Positions 47,742 through 62,700 of a stretch of DNA of 64,000 nucleotides are shown piece after piece. Under the pieces are notes generated by a model. The model did not search any database. It saw only the letters and a program-made list of their open reading frames with translations, and was not told the DNA's origin. Both the position numbers and the translations under genes were made by a program. Origin of the DNA: Pteria penguin (lineage: Eukaryota > Mollusca > Bivalvia > Pterioida > Pteriidae); the NCBI GenBank assembly GCA_035048485.1, contig CM068583.1, positions 29,760,841 to 29,824,840 of the forward strand. Direction: 5' to 3'. Positions within the stretch are counted from its first letter, which is position 1. The number at the start of each line of letters is the position of its first letter.

Positions 47742-50700
47742 TTAAAGTTCTGCAATACTCTGAAGAATCTGATGATGGCACTGGGCAAGGTTGATGACCG
47801 ATTTTCTAACATCAAGAACTATTGATCTGTCCTGCAATCATGAAAGACAAGGAATATTTAAATCATACACTATTCTTAACAAAGATCTCTTTATATATAC
47901 ATATAGAGGAACTTTGATAACTCAAAGGTCCAAAACTTGAAAACCCATGAAAACTCATAGTAATCATGTGGTCCATACAACCTTTCTATTCAGTTAAATA
48001 ACAACATGAAAACATCAAAAACTCAAACCTTCCAAAACTAAATATTTCAAATGTCTCTAACGCTTCGAGTTATCAAAGTTCTACTGAGAAATTCAATTCA
48101 AAGCAATCAGAGATTTCAATGATTCCTTTAAAATGAACAACAGTGTTATTACCAGACTTGTGAAGAAAGCTGTTTCTCTTGGTTTCTCAGAATATCGTTC
48201 AAACTGGTCTAAACTGTCCTGTAACTTCAAGGTAAGTGTGTCATAGTTTGCCCTCACTACATCCAAAACCTAAATGAATCATCAGACAAAAATCTTTCTT
48301 TCAACCAGAATTCAACAATTAGAATATGTATTTATAAAGATCAGTACTTCTGAAACTAAATTCCTCTTGATATCAAAAATTACTTGAGAAAAGGGAAATT
48401 GTGTAATATTTTCGAAAATTATATTCATTTGTTACATTCATATTATCAATATAATTTGGATAAATTTTTCAACGAAATAAAAAATCCTTTTCAATGTATA
48501 TTTTTGTTTATCAATACTAAATAACATCATTAGTTTTTATTACTGTTACATTTGTCATTGTATATGAATACAATTTTTATTTTAGTGAAATACAAATGTA
48601 CAAATACCTTGTTATACAAATTACTAACCTGTTCCTCTGTTAAAGAGGCCAGTTGATTGGTCGCTGCCCATGCATCAACTTTTGGTGTAAAGTGATTAAT
48701 GATGGCTCTAAAATTATCCAAATATTCACTTACAATATAACAATCAATATTGGTGACAAATATTCACTTACAATATAACAATTAGTATTGGTGACAAATA
48801 TTCACTTACAATATAACACTCAGCGTTGGTGACAAATATTTTCGTACTTTTATGGAACTAAATCTTAATAATATGAGTGTATACTCAGTTATTTACTCTG
48901 TTGATACCTTTAGTTTGATCAGTGACGAATGACGATGATTAAATATGAAATGTATTTGAGTCAACTTCAAATATAAAAAATCTGTCATCAAAGGAGACTA
49001 TACGCTATAAATTAGTTTTACAAAACATGTATAAGATATTTACATAATTCTTTTTTGCATAAAGAAATTAATATCTATCAATTATAAATATTAGAAAAAC
49101 TCAGAATATATATTTTTTTTCAAATATAATGAAAATTCAATTGACATGCAATATGACGATAAGCTATAATTTAATGATATTACATATATCTTATATTGAA
49201 AAAATGATGGCATTAATGAGTTAAAAAATGTGATTTTATGATAAAAAATTTATGTGATATTGACTGAATGATTGATACTGATGAATAATATGCTGTGACA
49301 TACTACACTTGCCTAATATTGACCAGATGATTGGTATTAATGAATAATATGCTGTGACATTTACCTAATATTGACCAGATGATTGGTATTGATGAATAAT
49401 AAGCTGTGACATTTTACTACATTTACCTGATATTGACCAGATGACTGGTATTGATGAATAATATGCTGTGACATTTACCTAATATTGACCAGATGATTGG
49501 TATTAATGAATAATATGCTGTGACATGATACTACATTTACCTGATATTGACCAGATGATTGGTATTGATGAATAATATGCTGTGACATAATACTACATTT
49601 ACCTAATATTGACCAGATGATTGGTATTAATAAATAATATGCTGTGACATGATACTACATTTACCTGATATTGACCAGATGATTGGTATTGATGAATAAT
49701 ATGCTGTGACATGATAGAACACTTACCTAATATTGACCAGATGATTGGTATTGATGAATAATATGCTGTGACATGATAGTACACAATATTGACCAGATGA
49801 TTGGTACTGATGAATAATATGCTGTGACATGATACTACATTTACCTGATATTGACCAGATGATTGGTATTGATGAATAATATGCTGTGACATGATACTGC
49901 ACTTACCTAATATTGACCCGATGATTGGTATTGATAAATAATATGCTGTGACATGATACTACATTTACCTGATATTGACCCGATGATTGGTATTGATGAA
50001 TAATATGCTATGACATGATAGTACACTTACCTAATATTGATCAGATGATTGGCATTGATGAATGATATGCTGTGACATGATAGTACACTTACCTAATATT
50101 GACCAGATGATTGGTATTGATGAATAATATGCTGTGACATGATAGTACACAATATTGACCAGATGATTGGTATTGATGAATAATATGCTGTGACATGAAA
50201 CTACATTTACCTGATATTGATCAGATGATTGGTATTGATGAATAATATGTTGTGACATTTACCTGATATTGACCAGATGATTGGTAATGAGGAATAATAT
50301 GCTGTGACATAATATTACATTTACCTAATATTGACCAGATGATTGGTATTGATGAATAATATGCTGTGACATGATACTGCACTTACCTAATATTGACCAG
50401 ATGATTGGTATTGATGAATAATATGCTTTGACATGATACTGCACTTACCTAATATTGACCAGATGATTGGTATTAATGAATAATATGCTGTGACATGATA
50501 CTACATTTACCTGATATTGACCAGATGATTGGTATTGATAAATAATATGCTGTGGCATCATACTACATTTACCTGATATTGACCAGATGATTGGTATTGA
50601 TGAATAATATGCTGTGATATGATACTACATTTACCTGATATTGACCAGATGATTGGTATTGATGAATAATATGCTGTGACATGATAGTACACTTACCTAA

Positions 50701-53700
50701 TACTGACCAGATGATTGGCATTGATGAATAATATGCTGTGGCATGATAGTACACTTACCTAATATTGACCAGATGATTGGTATTGATGAATAATATGCTG
50801 TGATATGATACTACATTTACCTGATATTGACCAGATGATTGGTATTGATGAATAATATGCTGTGGCATGATAGTACACTTACCTAATACTGACCAGATGA
50901 TTGGTATTGATGAATAATATGCTGTGACATGATAGTACACAATATTGACCAGATGATTGGTATTGATGAATAATATGCTGTGACATGAAACTACATTTAC
51001 CTGATATTGACCAGATGATTGGTATTGATGAATAATATGTTGTGACATTTACCTGATATTGACCAGATGATTGGTAATGAGGAATAATATGCTGTGACAT
51101 GTTACTACATTTACCTGATATTGACCAGATGATTGGTGTTGATGAATAATATGCTGTGACATGATACTGCACTTACCTAATATTGACCAGATGATTGGTA
51201 TTGATGAATAATATGCTTTGACATGATACTGCACTTACCTAATATTGACCAGATGATTGGTATTAATGAATAATATGCTGTGACATGATACAACATTTAC
51301 CTGATATTGACCAGATGATTGGTATTGATGAATAATATGCTGTGACATGATACTATATTTACCTAATATTGACCAGATGATTGGTATTGAAGAATAATAT
51401 GCTGTGACATGATACTACACAATATTCACCAGATGATTGGTATTGATGAATAATATGCTTTGAAAGGATACTGCACTTACTTAATATTGACCAGATGATT
51501 GGTATTAATGAATAATATGCTGTGACTTGATACTACATTTACCTGATATTGACCAGATGATTGGTATTGATGAATAATATGCTGTGACATGATACTACAC
51601 AATATTCACCGGATGATTGGTATTGATGAATAATATGCTGTGACAAGATACTACATTTACCTAATATTGACCAGATGATTGGTATTGATGAATAATATGC
51701 TTTGACATGACACTGCACTTACCTAATATTGACCAGAGGATTGGTATTAATGAATAATATGCTGTGACATGATACTACATTTACCTAATATTGACCAGAT
51801 GATTGGTATTGATAAATAATATGCTGTGACATGATAGTACACAATATTGACCAGATGATTGGTATTGATGAATAATATGCTGTGACATTTACCTGATATT
51901 GACCAGATGATTGGTATTGATGAATAATATGCTGTGACATAATACTACATTTATCTAATATTGACCAGATGATTGGTATTGATGAATAATATGCTGTGAC
52001 ATAATACTACATTTACCTGACATTGACCAGTTGATTGGTATTGATGAATAATATGCTGTGACATTTACTGGATATTGACCAGATAACTGGTATTGATGAA
52101 TGATATGCTGTGACATGATACTACATTTACCTAATATTGACCAGATGATTGGTATTGATGAATAATATGCCTTGACATGTTACTACATTTACCTGATATT
52201 GTCCAGATGATTGGTATTGATGAATAATATGCTGTGACATTTACCTGATATTGACCAGATAACTGGTATTGATGAATAATATGCTGTGACATGTTACTAC
52301 ACTTACCTATTATTGACCAGATGATTGGTATTGATGAATAATATGCTGTGACATAATACTACATTTACCTAATATTGACCAGATGATTGGTATTGATGAA
52401 TAATATGCTGTGACATGATACTACATTTACCTGATATTGACCAGATGATTGGTAAGTCGAGCTGCTGAATCTTTGCTTTCATCATCATTGGTAGTGTAGC
52501 GCAAAGCTGAAATATAAAATGAAAATAAATCATAGTTCTGTAATTTAACACTTCAATAGCTATAACTTTCTCATGTACTTCAATGTGTATATATGTTTCT
52601 CCATTTACTTATCTATTTACAACTTATCAGAATATTAGTATCACATGTTTTTCTCAATCTAAACATAATAACACACCCATTGAGTAAAGGTTGTCAAATA
52701 CTTGATGCATTCTGATGATTTCGTAGTAAAGTTCATCATAGCTATTTGGATTTGGTAGAAAGGTATCACCATATGTGATGAACAGATTGAAGATGTTTAT
52801 AATCTGAAATAAATAAACATAAAATTTGTCATTATTGTTATCTGATACGACTTCAATCATATATGTAACAAGAGGTTACTCAGCTTGGTATCCCTTGGAA
52901 AGACAGTATAAAGACATTATTTATCCATTTATAACTGCAACTAGAATTACATCAAAATAATTTTTTCAGCAAAGGTTTTGAAAACCTTAATGCAACCTTA
53001 ATGTAACTCATATTGATGGTCAATGTTGATTCTCCATAGATTATATGTAGTAAATTTCTTCTATATTAGTTATTTCAAAAATAGGAAAATTAAGGTAGTT
53101 AAGTGGTATACAGAAAACAGACGACAAAATTGCAGCATTATTTGTACAGAATGGTTGACTCATAGACAAGACCTATCAACAGTATACATATATATTTTAA
53201 AATTGCAGAAGTGTTAAACAGCATTTAGGTATTATTAGTTGCATAATCATCAGGTGACTGGGTATGGGATGATACATGGTCAGTAAATTTTATACCTAGT
53301 TGAGGCAAAGCTGAACTGAATAATGACTATGTAAAGAAATAACCCACCAATGATCTAATACTTCAATCATCAATTTAATTTAAATAAGATTATTATTATA
53401 CTGGTATTGTTACTTCTTTTCTATCTTGTCTGCACTAAAAACAGAGAACTGTTTGGCCGCCATGTTTGTTTATGAATTGAATACACCCACGAGAGATAAC
53501 TCTTACTAATGATATTGAGCTGCTGGTCAATCCCGACATTATACCAACCATCTGGAAAATTGCAGGAAAGATTTGATGTCCCCGACGTTGTACAAGATTT
53601 GTCATTAGAGCTAGAAGCCATGTATAAGATATACTCAATCAGTACCTGGCAGCTCTAAGCCAGTCCCAGTCTGCAATTACATAACAATTTAGTCAGAGGT

Positions 53701-56700
53701 GGAGTAAATATAACATACATACCTTCGAGGCCAGATGGAAGATATTATTTTGTTTCTTCAGTAAATGGGACTCATTTGATAACAGGAATTTCAGCAAATT
53801 AATGAGAGCTGAAAAAGATATCATCAATTTAATACGTTGTCAAATTCAATAGATACAGGAGACAAAGTAGCAATGAGTATATTCATATAAATATACATGT
53901 ATAATCAAATCAATTTTCAATATCCCAGTGTTTCATACTTGTATATTTGATTAAAGTTGATTATATTATGAAAGACTGAGTTTTATATAATACAATAAGA
54001 AGACTACCTGTCCACATTTCTTTCCAAGAATACTGTAGGCGAACTCTGCATTTCTTCTGGTAACAAAGAACACGCTGAATGATACCAAGACATCGACTAA
54101 AACAAAGGAGAAAATCACAATGACTAAAATCACAGCTGATATTAACATTAATGTAGTGGTTATTCACTTTACTATGTTATACCCTGTCTATAAATGTCTA
54201 TAGATCAATCATATATTTACCTAGGAGAAATCAAAAAGCAACAAATTTGAAGACTTACTTGTAGAGAAGTATTGGAAATGCCTTCATCATATGGCTCATA
54301 GTAAATTCTACCATTAAATCTGTCAAAGCAAACAAAACTATCTATAATGGGTTTTTTTTAATCAACTGATATTAACAAATGTTTTATTAATTTGTATAAT
54401 GCAAATAAATTTACATCATACTGCACTGTCTTGAAAATTGCTTCTTGATGTTGTATTTATTCTTTTCACTTTATGCATAACAGGTTGCAATTAACCCATG
54501 TATTGTCAATATATCAAAAGAATTCAAAATACTTGTAATAAAAGAGTACAAACATGTCACACTCAGTATTGTAGTTTCCTACTGCCTAATTAATTATACC
54601 ACACATAACTTGCTTACAAAATGTTCAAATGAACTGGGATATAGATACAAAAATAAAAATAAAAAAATTCTTGTATACATGTACATACATGTACATATAC
54701 CAAATTTTGGTTGATATACACATGAAAATAAATTATTTATGTTTAATATAACCCTATCTTGTATGAACCTTGAACTGTTTAATCTTGTTACCAGAAACCT
54801 GAAGGTTTATCTTTTTAAACAATGTTCAATACCTTTGACCTTACAGCTATGTTTAGATTTATACGCATAATTATAGGCAAATTCTTTTATATTTTTGGCA
54901 TAAACTGACACATCATACAGAATAATTATCAACATAATCACTTTAATTTCAAAAGAGCTGAAACAGTTACTGATCTCCCCTTATGGAGCCAAAGATTACA
55001 AAGCAATAAGTAATCTCACCTAGAAGTGCACATACTAAGGGTCTAGAAGGTGTATTTGTTTCTCCTTTCATTTTTCTATGTCTCATAGGCTGGAAATTAT
55101 AAAATGATATATTATTACATTAAGTAATACTTTGGAGGAAAGGAACACCATTTAATCAAGAAGTTTGTTGTTTCAGAATATTATTCTTGTGTAAGTAGTC
55201 AGCTGTCTGATTTACTCATCAATGGTAGGATTATATATATATAAGACCATTATACATGTAGACTATTTTAACAACAGCAGTATGGTACATGTGTAAACAC
55301 GATACATTTGAAAGATGCTTATGTAGTTAATTGATTTGTAACTGTTCAAAACAAAACAAACTTTTTTCAGTCGTAGTTCTAGATTTCTATAATACAATTC
55401 TATCTTACTATCATACACTTATAACTATCTGTATAGAGCAGTATCACACTTACCATCCTATGTAAAGTGACTCGGAAGTTCATGTTGACATCATGCATCA
55501 ATGAGTTAGCATACTGATCCTGTTATGTACATAAATAAGCATTTACTATATGAAGTAAAAATGCAATGTAGTGTTCAAAGCAAAACATGTGGCCAGTAAA
55601 GACACTGTAACACATGTACCAGCATCTCCTTGACTCAGTAAACTTTGCAAATCATACAATATCAGATAAATGTTGAAAAAAATAATAAAAATAATAATTA
55701 AAACTTTAAAATCAACAGTACTTGTTCTCTGCTTTTAATAATAAAAAATGTGAAGTACATAAGATATAACATCATGAATAATTCAATTTTGGGATTTTCA
55801 TTTTACTTTTTTGAATACTGCAATAACTGTATTAAATGCATGACAAATATATTAAATAGATGAAATCAATCACTCATAAACTAAGTTTAATTAAAGTAGT
55901 AGATAACAAAAAGAGCAATATTCTTTATGTGTATCACTTGCATACCTATTGTAATTGCATAAAAAAAATAGTAATTTGTATGGGAAACTTTTTATCAAAT
56001 CAAGAAGGATAACTCTTGCACAGTTAGGCAACTTGCTCGGAAATGTAAATGTAAATGACCTCGGAATAATAGAAAAGCAAATTAATTATAGTTTGAAGCT
56101 ATAGCACTGACAAAATCTCTTCCAAATGAAGTTTTCATCCATAATATGCAGAAAAAGAAATTTGTACTACAATAAATACCTCTGATATGCAAGTCAATAT
56201 AACCAAACATAACTTGGCATTGTCTCTTCGAGTATCATCTGTAACAGAATGCATAACTTTTCTGTAAACATTATATTTATTACACAACTACAAACTTGTA
56301 GTAGTTCCATTATCTACAAGATACATACCTAATATAATACATCTCCCCATAGTTTGTTCATGAGAACATATCATAATATTTTCATTCAATGATAAAAACA
56401 AGGACAAAATAATGTTCCAAAACATACTTCAGTGTTCTATGATTTATTTTTCAAATGACTTATAAACAGACCACATCAAATTCCCTTCTCTAGAAGACAA
56501 ATTCCCATACCAAAACTATGTTTTTAATTAAAAACAAAAATGACCTTAAAGTTTTACTTGAATTCAAATAAGTTGTTTTCATCATCTCATAATTAGATAT
56601 ATCAGTCTTAATTCAATAACACTGGCTCATAAAAAAATGTTTTAACAAAATCCCAGGATTAATTTGATATTATTAGAATATTCAAATGAATGAATCATAT

Positions 56701-59700
56701 TATGACTTGAAAAAAATTCAATAATTACAGGAATTTATTCATATAAACTTTACTGATGAGTTTTCTTGATTATTTCTTTTATGCTCAGCATAATGAGTGT
56801 ATATACTTCTTTGTTTAAGAAATCATTTAATTTTATTCTAAAGAATGAAGGATTTCTTCAGGCTTTTTTGTCTGATAAGGCAGAGTTGATCTTTCCTTAT
56901 TTATTCAAAGAAATTACACTAACTTTAAGAAAATAAAAAAAAAAATTAACTGGCATGGTGACCTAAAAAATAATGCACATATCCTAACGAAGGTGACTAC
57001 TAGAATCTTCACTTACCTCAATCATGGGTAATAAGAATGAAAGAACACTTAACTTCTCAACAATTTCAGAATTTCATCATATTTTAATAGTACATTTTCT
57101 GTCGGTGTCCTTTTGTATTTCCTTATAATTCAAACTTTGCTAGTTTGTCCTTTTACATCACGTTCAGGACATCTGAATAGGGCTTAAAATGTGACCTGAT
57201 GCTAAGTGCCCTCACTGTGAGCAGAATGGAGCATGCTGTTAAGTCTGCTCATGTTAAAAATTATAATGCATATAATTTTTATTCAAATACTACAGTTAAT
57301 ACACTATTATCATTGTATGGTGTATTCAATTTGCAAGTTTATTATACCTATTGAAAAGGATATTCTACAGACACACAAGAGTACAGATATTGATTATATA
57401 TACCTTTAGTATCTTGCATTACTATAGAGCTGTATTCCAAAAATGTGACCAGTAAGTTAGTCGGCTGATTTGCATTTTCTAACATAGCTTTGTCTGGTAG
57501 ACTGGATGTATCTACAACACATTGTGTATTACAAGAGCTAATACATCATATGTAACCAATTCCTGCTGAATAGAAATAAACATAGAATGATTCTGCTTTT
57601 AGCTATTATGAATTATACTTTGAAATTTACAATTGGCAGCTTTCATTTTAAAATAAAGAAAAACAAGATGTGTCAGTGAAACAATATGCCCCCAGAAGGA
57701 ATATACATGTGAAATATGAAATGAAAAGTGATGAGCAAGGATTAAGTTTTTGAAATAAAGGTCAGATGTGAAGGTCAAGGTCAGAAGGTAAACAATTATG
57801 GTACAAATGCGAATGTCTTGCCACAAAAACTTCAATATGTGAAATATGAAGGCACAGATTCGTATGTTTAAAAATCATGTATGATGTTAAAGATGTCCAC
57901 AGACAGATGGAGAGAATGACAGACAAACAAGACAAAAGCAGTATGCCCCAATCTAGGAATATAAAAGAATATTAGTCTGATTTAATATCATATTCTTCTG
58001 TTTAGTTTGCTGGTCAAATGTTGACATTTAATAAATTTTTACATTTCAATTAACACTAAGTTGCCAATACAATGTATGGAAAATGGAAAGTATGCAAGAG
58101 TCCCATAGAAAAAAATTATTGAACTTTATATAGTATGCATTAAAGATACAATACATTTCTTTCTTCATTTAATAGTTACTTACCTGAAATTACACTATAT
58201 TACACACACTGAATTTTGATATGCATCTAGATATTGTGATTAAACGATATATTCTTTAATATAACACCTATCTATTCCTTTAACAGCATGTTCGCAGAGA
58301 AATTCTTCTAGACAAGATGAAGTTTGATATAAATTTACTTTGAATTTCAACTGATATTTGTTTAATATATAGAAGAGAATGAATTATATTTTTATTGCCA
58401 TACCTGTTAAGGGATTTGCCTGAGTTTGTACTGGAGAAGAAGGGGGAGTTGTCGGTTGAGATGAGGTATGTGTCTAAAAATGAATATAAAGAAAGCTTTA
58501 TAATCACTTGCTCTTTAAGTATGAAACCAATTTTTGAGAATGCAAATTTTGGATTTTACCAGCATTTTCTTCCTTTTACCTTCATTTTTTCACAGATTTT
58601 TAACAGCAATAATGATCTTAAAGGTTTGTTGAAATTCAGTTTCTGATTTTATAAAATGAACACATCAAAATAAACCATACATTATGTATTTACATGTTAT
58701 CTATCTTACATGTGTGAGAGCTGTTATGAAATTTCTGTTCAGATGAATGGCTTCATACAGTGCAAGCAACACAAGGTCATTTGCTCTGAAAAATAAAGTA
58801 TGAAACTCAATCAACAAAAGTCGTTTTCATCCAAAATTGTTAAAACAGTATTACTAGATTGCAAACTTTATACAGAATAAGAAAACTAATATGAGGACAC
58901 TCCCTCAAGTGTGTAAAACAAATCAATAAAGTAGTTCAAAGAAAATGGGAAATCATTGTCAACTTAAAGGTAAAGATCTTATATATAACAGAAGCTTAAA
59001 CACTGGGATCAAATGTACATAGTAGAGGTAGAGAATAAATGTGTTACCATCGTAACTATAATTTTTCTATTCAGTTGGACTTATTTGTTTTAATATTATT
59101 ATCAATTTTTTTTATTTACTCCTTTATTTTATTTATTTATCTAATATTTATCTTTTTTTTCGTTTTTGTTTCCATTTTGTTTTTATTGATTTATTTTTTT
59201 TGGGTGACATTTTATTGTATTGACAGGGTGACATTTCAATGCAAAGATCAGTTTTATTCTGCTGTATGGCAATTAATAAATATCATGTATGATATTTTTT
59301 CAATTGAGATAAATCATTTTAATACCTTACAGCAGCTACTTGTTTTTCATCTGGAACAAACATATTTCCAACCTGCAGAATTAATATATTGCAAGAGTTA
59401 TCTTTCTTTGTAAACAAGTTTTGTATAAATTGAACTCGACCCTTAAGAAGTGCTATTTCTCTCTTCATGAAGAGAAAAAATGAAGTTTAAATAATGCAGT
59501 ATACAATTTACAAACAGTAACAATATTTCATACGTAGATATAAGAGGTCACATGAGGCAAGTTGATACTATTAATTTTCCTTTATCTGTAAATTTAGATA
59601 AGCATAAGATTTCAACGTTTCCATCTAAACAACTATAAGAAAAAAATTAGCACTACTATAAAATTGGTAATGGACTTCTGGTTCATAACATATGATGAAT

Positions 59701-62700
59701 GGGTCTGTTCATGTGGCTACATGAAACATGTCGCTCCATTGTTACGCAAGGCATGTTACCCTTCTGATCCCAACCAGAAAGTCATTGCCTCCCATAATGT
59801 GAATAATACTTGAACCACCTTAAAGAAGAAGTACATTTAAGACAAATTCTTACAGATTTAATACAAAAACTTTGAGCAAGTCTCCAGTATTGAATACATG
59901 TATATTCATGACATCTCTTTTATTAAACACATAATACATACTCACCATACTTGCAAAAGCTGAGAACCATCCTGTTTGATTTTCAATACTACGCATATTG
60001 TAATCCCTGAAAAAAGTAAAACATTCATTGATTTCAGGGTTACAAATCAGTGATTAAATCGTCAAAAACAACTTGCTATCTTCTCTGGCCATCGAACATT
60101 CCAATCAATATCATCTAGGTAATCGAGATTTCTTTTAAAATTGCTCATTTGATAACCAGAAATTTTCCCGAATTTTGAACCCTGAATATATACACCTACT
60201 TTTTATAGATGATGTATGCCAATGATTAGCAGTAGATATATGTCCATTAAACTACAACTTAACTTAATGTTAAACATCGCTGACGTCACGTCAAAATTAA
60301 CATAGAAAACGCCCTATCTAAAATGATTTTTTCCCTATAAAATACGAATGCTTCTTCATAGAAACATATAACATACACTAAAAGTTACAACTAAATAAAA
60401 TCTGTCGATTGATAATTTTGTAAAACTACTTTAAAGATAAATAAGTGAAAATCCAGATTTTTCGGTTTACAAAGTGAGTGGCATGGACAGTAAGTTATAC
60501 TCTTTATATATTCTCTCATGATTCAAATACATATGTAGTTCTGACTAGGTGAACTATAGACTCATTCATGTTACTACTGGGACTGATGTTTTGAGTGGCA
60601 AATAGTAATGTAGAATAAATTACATGCTTATATTTGTCAAGTAATGTCATTTTGCCATTAAATTACGAAATTCTTATTAATAAAAGGTATTTTAAAAATT
60701 AGTTTATACACTGTCAGGTTCAACCTCAAAATAGTCTGTTTTAAAATCAATTAAATAAGAGAGTAATAATGTGTATATAATGTTGAATTCTCTATTAGCT
60801 TGATAATAATCAACTATATAAAATGCCATTTTTTTTTATAGAAGTTTTATTTGTTTTCAGGTATTCATACACTAAATTAGTATTTACTTTTTTATCTATT
60901 ATATATACTGTTATATACATAAACAATATGTTCCAAAGAGATGATAATTTTTTTATAACTTACATATTAAATGCTGCTAGTGCTTCATGTACCACTTGTG
61001 CATAACCCTGGAAATTCAATTCAATTATTACATACCTATGCTACAAACTATACATTTTCTTTCAGAAACTACATACTATCACATAAATATGAGTAAATTA
61101 ATCCCATGTGAAAAACAACAATAATCAGCCAATCAAATGAAAAGTACCAACTTAAAATATTTTTGCATTGTCATATACCACAGACATAAAAGGCAATTAC
61201 AGTGGTTCTTTAACTTGTGAAATAATGGTTCCATATCCAACTTAACAAGAACCACTCTATACTTATTTATAAGTGAAGTCCTTGTTACCAATATTGGTTT
61301 ACAAATGCAATCTGTCTCTTGGTTGATGAAACGTCTACTTTGAAATAAAACTTCAATCAGGCTTTCTCAACCCTTTTACAAGTTTGATTTCTTTGAAGCC
61401 TCTAATACATTAAATCACTTATATGGTGACAATCATTATTTAAGTATCCTTAAAGAAAGAAAACAACAGAACAGGATTTTTACACATACAGGCTACACTG
61501 GCTTAAAGTGCAGCATGCACAAGACCTAACTGAATATGCATGAAAAGTATCAACAATACTGTTCAAAGTTAGTAATGACTGTACATTTCAGTTGATGTTA
61601 AAGAATTATTAACAAGGTATATACACAGTATAATACAGCATAAAGAATTTCATTATATCTGCAACCACTTACTGTAAGAGCTAGTTCATCATCCAGAATC
61701 GAAAGTTTAACAATATATGGATTGGCAGACTGTAAAATAAATAATCTTAATAAAACTTTTAAGCTAAATGACAAGACTAATTTATACTTCAATAGATAAT
61801 ACATACTGGTACCCCAGTTAATACATACAAATAAAATTGTTTACCTCAGTGACTTTATGTGTTATTAGGGAAAGTATGATATCAAATAAAACACATGGAC
61901 AAAAAGATTATGTAAATGGCTCTAATAGGATAGTGATGTTTCACATCACTTTAAACAATTTTTTAATTTTCATCATGATATGTAAGCATGAACTTTTTGT
62001 GATCTTGCATATTAGACATGGATTGCTTGCATCACAAACGAACTACACTAGGTTTGCTCCTGTATAACTGATAAATACCTTATTAGTGGATACTGTACAA
62101 TATAAAGACTTCTATGTCATGATAGTATATACACTGATATTCCATAATACTTTTTTAAGAAGTAGAGTTCTGAATATAGCTTTGGTATACCTCATATTTC
62201 CTGTATTGCACTAACAATGTGAGAACCAGAATGGCATCATGCCCCAGAGTCTGTCTCAAAGACAAAGTTCCTAAAATCTGAAAACATTGCAATGAATGTT
62301 ACTTAAAAATTATACAATAATTATGATGAATTATAAAGCAATATATTTCACATTTATACTATGTCTTGTGTTTTAAGTGAACATTATATATAATGTATAG
62401 TTTACAAGATCATGTATTTCATACTGATCCATTCAGTGTCATTTTATATTGAACAGGCTGATCATTAGGTGTGTATATTAAATCTGAGCCATTCAACATA
62501 TTTAAATTGACTCTAAATCATTTAACATACCTTTAAATGCTTGTAAATGATTCAGAGCATCCAATGAACTATTTTCTAGAACCATTGTAGTTTAGAGCCA
62601 TCAGTAATGAATATTCTTATGAGAGTACATTTTATTTGTAAATAATCACCATGGATTATGTATGTGTACATGATGGTGTTTGTTAAAGCTTGTGTCTATT

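Noticed and set aside
49599..51234. Series of 61-97-codon open frames with [16 protein letters not shown] repeats
   Set aside because: They are translations of the ARMH3 intron minisatellite; they start and stop with the array units and lie inside a spliced intron.
53421..53638. Overlapping minus-strand frames (for example around [18 protein letters not shown]) as an extra ARMH3 exon
   Set aside because: The flanking exons at 53723-53808 and 52677-52803 already join in frame and match the family without it.
59039..59413. 124-codon open frame, Phe/Leu/Ile-rich
   Set aside because: Runs through a T-rich ARMH3 intron and then over an ARMH3 exon on the opposite strand.
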